Source: Hominiventricola filiformis (GTDB lineage Bacteria > Bacillota > Clostridia > Lachnospirales > Lachnospiraceae). From it: a DNA stretch of 64,000 nucleotides. A model generated the notes under the pieces. It ran no database searches, was not told where the DNA came from, and was given only the letters and a program-made list of their open reading frames with translations. Numbering within the stretch: the first letter of the stretch is position 1; each line of letters opens with the position of its first letter. Below are positions 60,185 to 64,000 of this stretch, in pieces. The stretch lies in NCBI RefSeq assembly GCF_020686965.1, contig NZ_JAJEPS010000001.1:1-64000 (forward strand), written 5' to 3'. The position numbers were made by a program, and so were the translations under genes.

Positions 60185-61177
60185 TTAAGCCTGAGTGTAG
60201 AACGGAGTCTTCACTGGCATATCAATCCATTTCTTCATCTCATCATCTACTTTGCAGATACTGATGGAAGCTCCTGCCATCTCCATACTGGTTGCATATT
60301 CGCCGACGAATGTACGATAGGTCTTGATTCCCTTCTCATCCAGAATCTTACGAACACTTCCGGACAGAATATAAAGCTCTTCAATACTGGTAGCGCCAAG
60401 TCCGTTAACCAGAACGCAGATTTCTTCGCCTTCTTTTACCGGCATATCATCAAGCAGAGTCTTCATGCTCTCTTCTGCCAGCTCATCTGCAGTCTTGATC
60501 GGTCCGTTCCACACGCCCGGCTCACCATGGATACCCATACCCATAGCCATCTCATTTTCTCCAAGAGTGAAGTTGGAATGTCCAACCTCCGGAATAATAC
60601 ACGGAGTCAGTGCAAAGCCAACAGTTCTTGTATTATCTTTTGCTTTCTGCGCTGCAGCCAGAACCTCATCAAGGGTTCCCATCTCTGCTGCTTTTGCTCC
60701 TGCGCATTTGTACATAAAGAAGATTCCTGCAACGCCACGGCGGGTATCCGGATTTGCGTTACTGTTGACATCATCTGCGCCAACGATGCTTCTGGTCTCG
60801 ATGTCATCCATTTCGCACATCTCGGCAGCCATGTCAAAGTTCATGATATCTCCGGTGTAATTGCCGTACAGATACAGGATACCTGCGCCGGCTTCTACTT
60901 CTTTGCTGACATTATAGATCTGCTCAGCGGACGGGCTCTGGAACACACCACCAACTCCGCAGCCATCAAGAAGACCATCCCCTACATAACCAAGGAACAG
61001 TGGAAGATGTCCGGTTCCTCCTCCGGTGATAATGGCAACCTTGCCATCTTTTTTATTTGCGGTACAGTAGCAGCGAAGATCGCCTTCAACATACTTTACC
61101 TGATCCGGATGTGCTGCGTAGATACCTTTCAGCATATCGTCAGTATAGTTTTCCGGTGCATTGATAATCTTTTTCAT
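60185..61177 (-). CDS. dhaK: Dihydroxyacetone kinase subunit DhaK-like
   Basis: This 330-residue substrate-binding subunit covalently holds a short ketose through a His. The covalent His is His217 in GMGIHGEPGVW; GGGTGHLPLFLGYVGDG carries His57, and NYTGDIMNF an Asp. The GHLPLFLGYVG segment departs from the classical GHEPAHAGYVG around the substrate pocket, as expected if the substrate is another C3/C4 ketose such as erythrulose. It is in an operon with dhaL, an AllA-like cupin and a sugar ABC transporter. Confidence 0.88.
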   Translation of the reverse strand: MKKIINAPENYTDDMLKGIYAAHPDQVKYVEGDLRCYCTANKKDGKVAIITGGGTGHLPLFLGYVGDGLLDGCGVGGVFQSPSAEQIYNVSKEVEAGAGILYLYGNYTGDIMNFDMAAEMCEMDDIETRSIVGADDVNSNANPDTRRGVAGIFFMYKCAGAKAAEMGTLDEVLAAAQKAKDNTRTVGFALTPCIIPEVGHSNFTLGENEMAMGMGIHGEPGVWNGPIKTADELAEESMKTLLDDMPVKEGEEICVLVNGLGATSIEELYILSGSVRKILDEKGIKTYRTFVGEYATSMEMAGASISICKVDDEMKKWIDMPVKTPFYTQA

Positions 61178-61214
61178 TTTTATAAGCCTCCTGCTTTTAT
61201 TGTTGTCAATTACT

Positions 61215-61679
61215 CTACATTGTCAATCCAAGTTCTTCCGGGATGGAAGCGAAATAGATATCATCATGACTGGTATTATTTTTAAAGATACATGCGCTCA
61301 TGACTTCTTTTCCAACTGCAAACGGCACTGCATGCCATACAGACGGTTTCAGGGAGATTCCGAATCCTGCCGGAATGTAGAAAGCTTCCACATTCTCTGC
61401 CTTGAGGTCTCCTGCCGGAGCCATACCCACAATCAGGTCACCATCCATAGCCAGAAGGTTCTCTGTCGTATGGTCATGTGCCTCAAAATCTTTCAGCACA
61501 AACTCATGCGGGATGACTTTCATCAGGTTGATGGAAGTCGGATTGTCAATCACTACTACCTGCGGATACCAGAGATGGGATGCCGGATTTCCTCCTGCCT
61601 CGCGTCCTTCAATGGTAAGTACCTCGCCGTACGGGGCAAATGCCTCTTTTGTCAGTTTTTTCACTTTGATTGTTTTCAT
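61215..61679 (-). CDS. Ureidoglycolate lyase (AllA)-like cupin protein
   Basis: This is a small cupin of about 154 residues resembling the AllA family: TKEAFAPYGEVLTIEG at the start, EAHDHTTENLLAMDGDLIVGMAP with metal-type His, and FYIPAGFGISLKPSVWHAVPF. In allantoin degradation AllA cleaves ureidoglycolate, but no other allantoin genes are here. In this operon an isomerase, epimerase or lyase role on the transported sugar is more plausible. The ATG at 61679 is used because the ATG at 61703 lacks a ribosome site. Confidence 0.7.
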   Translation of the reverse strand: MKTIKVKKLTKEAFAPYGEVLTIEGREAGGNPASHLWYPQVVVIDNPTSINLMKVIPHEFVLKDFEAHDHTTENLLAMDGDLIVGMAPAGDLKAENVEAFYIPAGFGISLKPSVWHAVPFAVGKEVMSACIFKNNTSHDDIYFASIPEELGLTM

Positions 61680-61719
61680 GATGCAGCACACACCTTTCTT
61701 CATTTAGATTTGATATAAG

Positions 61720-62718
61720 CTAAGCCGCTTTTTTCTTTGCTGCCCGTTTGTCCAGATATACATCCAGCAGAAGCGCTGCTACAAGCAGGCATCCGTTTAC
61801 AAATGTCTTTGCGTTGTCATCCATATGCAACAGACCAAATGCGTTGGCAATCATCTGCAGAAGGATCGTAGCCAGTGCCACGCCTGTTACACGTCCTTTT
61901 CCACCATCCGGATGGATTCCACCAAGAACGACGATCAACAGAGTCAGAAGTGTATAGGTAGAACCATTAGAACTCTTCGCACTGTTCAAATGGCTGGTAA
62001 TCAGGATTCCGGATACGCCGCCCAGAATACCGCTGAACATATGTGTCATAATGGTTACGCGTAAAGTATTGATTCCGCTGTATCTGGATGCTTTCGCATT
62101 ACTTCCCAGGAAATAGATCTCATTACCGAAGACAGTACTTCTCATAACAAATGCTACCACTGCCACTACAATGATGTAGATAAACAGTACATACGGAATT
62201 CCGGCAACTGTGCCGTTTGCAATATTTTTGAAAGCATCACACATACCGTTGATTGCCGGACCTCCGGTAATTCCATAAGCAAGACCGGTGTAAAGCTGCA
62301 GTCCGCAGAGCGTTACCAGCATGGCCGGAATATTGAAATATCCGATGATAAATCCGTTGAAAGCACCACAGGCGCCACCTACTACAAGCGCTGTTACAAT
62401 TGCAACCAGAATTGCCGAAATTGCCATGCCTTCGCCGCCTTCTGTCATTTTGGTAACAATCATGGCTGCCAGTACACCGGTAAAGTTCATAATTCCTACC
62501 AGGGACAGATCAATACCGCCGGCGATCATGCACACCATCATACCAAACGCAAGAATACCATATTCCGGGAACTGGAAAATCATGGATTTTGCATTTTTCA
62601 ATGTAAAATAGTTACCCGGCTGAAGAATTGCCATCAGGATCAGGGCCAGCACCATCAGTCCAACTATGGTCAGAATATGGGTGTCCGGCGCCGTTTTATG
62701 TAAAGCTTTGTTTTTCAT
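61720..62718 (-). CDS. Sugar ABC transporter permease, RbsC family (first)
   Basis: This 332-residue permease with about 9-10 TM helices is of the BPD_transp_2 (RbsC/XylH/AraH) type: GMMVCMIAGGIDLSLVGIMN, GGACGAFNGFIIGYFNIPAM, YFLGSNAKASRYSGINTLRV and VVLGGIHPDGGKGRVTGVAL. It would form a heterodimer with the permease at 62733-63743. AAGGAGG precedes the ATG. Substrates of this class are monosaccharides, polyols or autoinducer-2. Confidence 0.92.
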   Translation of the reverse strand: MKNKALHKTAPDTHILTIVGLMVLALILMAILQPGNYFTLKNAKSMIFQFPEYGILAFGMMVCMIAGGIDLSLVGIMNFTGVLAAMIVTKMTEGGEGMAISAILVAIVTALVVGGACGAFNGFIIGYFNIPAMLVTLCGLQLYTGLAYGITGGPAINGMCDAFKNIANGTVAGIPYVLFIYIIVVAVVAFVMRSTVFGNEIYFLGSNAKASRYSGINTLRVTIMTHMFSGILGGVSGILITSHLNSAKSSNGSTYTLLTLLIVVLGGIHPDGGKGRVTGVALATILLQMIANAFGLLHMDDNAKTFVNGCLLVAALLLDVYLDKRAAKKKAA

Positions 62719-62732
62719 ATCCGTACACCTCC

Positions 62733-63743
62733 TTAAACCTTACCCATTTTTTCGATACGTTTTGCCTGTACAGAAGAAAGAACTGCACCAAGAAGCAGTA
62801 CCAGGCCTACTGCGAATGTCTGCCAGCAGGTCGGAACACCCAGCATGTTCAGGTTGTTCTGTACCAGCGTGATCAGAAGCACACCGAGGATGGTTCCTCC
62901 TACACTTCCGTGTCCGCCGGTCAGACGACATCCTCCTACAACACATGCAGCGATGATGATCATCTCTTCTCCCATCAGAGCGGTAGTCGTACTGGAGTGC
63001 ATCAGCGTTGTGTAGATCATGGCAGTTGCACTTGCCATAACACCACAGAAAATGTATGCGATAAACTGAAGTTTTCTTACATTAAAGCCTGCAATTCTTG
63101 CAGCATTACTGTCGCCACCAATCGCATAGATTCCTCGTCCCAGCATGGTATATTTCATTACCAGTGCCACTACAATACACAGAATAACCGGAACCAGGAA
63201 CAGTGCAGTCAACGGATAGTTAAATCCGGTGTTCGGATCCACATAAGTCAGTAAATTCACGCTGTAGACAGCTTCCAGAGAAGACGGAAGAGTTGTGAAC
63301 TCTCTGGTACCAAGAAGCATGATCAGTCCTCCGGAAGCCACACTGCTGGTAGCCAGCGTTGCAATCAGCGGCGGAAGTTTCAGGTAAGATACCAGCACTC
63401 CGTTCAGAATACCGAAGACTAGTCCGATCAGCATTGCCAGTCCGAAGAAAAACAACGCATTGTCGGGCCCCATGTCATTGTTATAAAGATACAGCGGCAC
63501 ATACATAGCCACACATCCGACTGCGGGGAAAGATACATCGATTCCTCCGGAAATGATGACGATCATCTCACAGATTGCAAAACACATGGTAAAAATACCG
63601 GCACGGCAAAGGTTAATCAGCGTTGCCGGACTGATAAATGCCGGCTGACGGATTGCCGCCACGATACAGAATACAACCATAACGTAGATCAGAATCATCG
63701 GAGTACTGGTTATGGCTAATTTCCAATCCCGTTTCCTTCTCAT
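62733..63743 (-). CDS. Sugar ABC transporter permease, RbsC family (second)
   Basis: This 336-residue permease is paralogous to the next gene: AICEMIVIISGGIDVSFPAVG, FGILNGVLVSYLKLPPLIAT, YAIGGDSNAARIAGFNVRKL and GGCRLTGGHGSVGGTILGVL. Two different RbsC-type permeases with one ATPase indicate a heterodimeric channel. The ATG overlaps the ATPase stop (ATGA) with AGGAGG upstream. Confidence 0.93.
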   Translation of the reverse strand: MRRKRDWKLAITSTPMILIYVMVVFCIVAAIRQPAFISPATLINLCRAGIFTMCFAICEMIVIISGGIDVSFPAVGCVAMYVPLYLYNNDMGPDNALFFFGLAMLIGLVFGILNGVLVSYLKLPPLIATLATSSVASGGLIMLLGTREFTTLPSSLEAVYSVNLLTYVDPNTGFNYPLTALFLVPVILCIVVALVMKYTMLGRGIYAIGGDSNAARIAGFNVRKLQFIAYIFCGVMASATAMIYTTLMHSSTTTALMGEEMIIIAACVVGGCRLTGGHGSVGGTILGVLLITLVQNNLNMLGVPTCWQTFAVGLVLLLGAVLSSVQAKRIEKMGKV

Positions 63744-64000
63744 TCTTTTGCTCCTCCTTTCGTGGCACCGACCAGAATATTTCCAAGAGTTCTCTCATCA
63801 ATGGAATTATCCATGCTGCCGGAAAGTTTTCCGTCACGCATTACCACGATTTTATTACAATTCTGAACCAGCTCCGGCAGATCGTCGGAAATAATAATGA
63901 TTCCAACACCTTTCTTTGCCAGTCCATGAAGAATTTCATGAATTTCCGCTTTTGCTCCGATATCCACACCAACGGTCGGACCGTCCAGAATGAAGAGCTT
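63740..64000 (-). CDS. Sugar ABC transporter ATP-binding protein, RbsA type (C-terminal fragment; runs off right edge)
   Basis: Only the last 86 residues are present. KLFILDGPTVGVDIGAKAEI is the end of Walker B and the D-loop of the second nucleotide-binding domain of RbsA/MglA-type ATPases, followed by the switch region GVGIIIISDDLPELVQNC, where the usual SSELPE/HDL motif is SDDLPE. It energises the two permeases. A substrate-binding-protein gene probably lies upstream, outside the window. Confidence 0.9.
   Translation of the reverse strand, partial: KLFILDGPTVGVDIGAKAEIHEILHGLAKKGVGIIIISDDLPELVQNCNKIVVMRDGKLSGSMDNSIDERTLGNILVGATKGGAKE

Noticed and set aside
61215..61679. Allantoin degradation locus based on the AllA-like gene
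   Set aside because: No other allantoin or ureide genes are present; the context is a sugar/ketose operon.

Overview
This window looks like a chromosomal segment of a low-to-moderate-GC Firmicute of the class Clostridia, most likely a gut Lachnospiraceae (Blautia/Ruminococcus-like). That is inference from several things: a Gram-positive sortase B, a glycine riboswitch driving an alanine/glycine symporter, a PASTA kinase/PP2C pair inside a large housekeeping operon, a dgt-dnaG-rpoD-trmK-nif3 macromolecular-synthesis operon, a TGS-containing nucleoside kinase, a MurE with the meso-DAP type DNPR motif, and a base composition that looks mid-40s % GC by eye. Strong AGGAGG-type ribosome sites and TTGnnn-17-TATAAT promoters are common. 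No tRNA, CRISPR array or insertion sequence was seen. The one stable RNA gene is rnpB.

Layout. (1) 0-4.9 kb: a surface module on the minus strand, made of a TetR regulator, an RND/MMPL exporter and an overlapping secreted GLUG-repeat/coiled-coil protein that ends in 42-bp tandem repeats and runs off the left edge. (2) 4.9-12.6 kb: a Zn/Cd/Pb-type P-ATPase with its own metal-type operator, NudC, sortase B, two unknown proteins (one Cys-rich) and MurD. (3) 12.6-20.3 kb: glycerol kinase and a cytidylate-kinase-like protein, a membrane-anchored ComEC-type metallo-beta-lactamase, the glycine riboswitch plus AGCS symporter, a two-S1-domain RNA-binding protein, and oleate hydratase with an added N-terminal membrane anchor. 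(4) 20.5-35.8 kb: rpsB-tsf with a structured leader, then a 12-gene operon read from one promoter near 35.87 kb: murE, priA, def, fmt, zinc peptidase, rsmB, rlmN, prpC, prkC, rsgA, rpe, thiN. Many of its genes overlap or abut. (5) 35.9-42.8 kb: NhaC antiporter, alanine dehydrogenase, divergent carbamate kinase, dinB, exoA, a GNAT enzyme and rnpB. (6) 42.8-48.6 kb: the most accessory part, with a repeat-bearing gene-free stretch, a membrane-bound XRE regulator, an AT-rich McrBC-type restriction pair with a non-standard N-terminus, an ABM monooxygenase and a PAP2 phosphatase. (7) 48.6-57.5 kb: TGS-nucleoside kinase, nif3, trmK, rpoD, dnaG, dgt, lrgAB, DUF5662. (8) 57.5-64 kb: a GH13 debranching-enzyme homologue that has lost its catalytic aspartates, then a sugar/polyol operon (ABC ATPase, two RbsC-type permeases, an AllA-like cupin, DhaK, DhaL) running off the right edge.

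How genes work together. The large operon links cell-wall precursor synthesis, replication restart, formyl-Met processing, rRNA modification and ribosome assembly to PASTA-kinase signalling. The right-edge operon reads as uptake of a small sugar or polyol followed by a DhaKL-type phosphorylation; its DhaK and DhaL motifs differ from the classical dihydroxyacetone enzymes, so a related C3/C4 ketose is possible. The most unusual items are the probable GH13 pseudoenzyme coupled to DUF5662, the exporter/GLUG-protein module, the McrBC variant, the anchored oleate hydratase and the divergent DhaKL transport operon.
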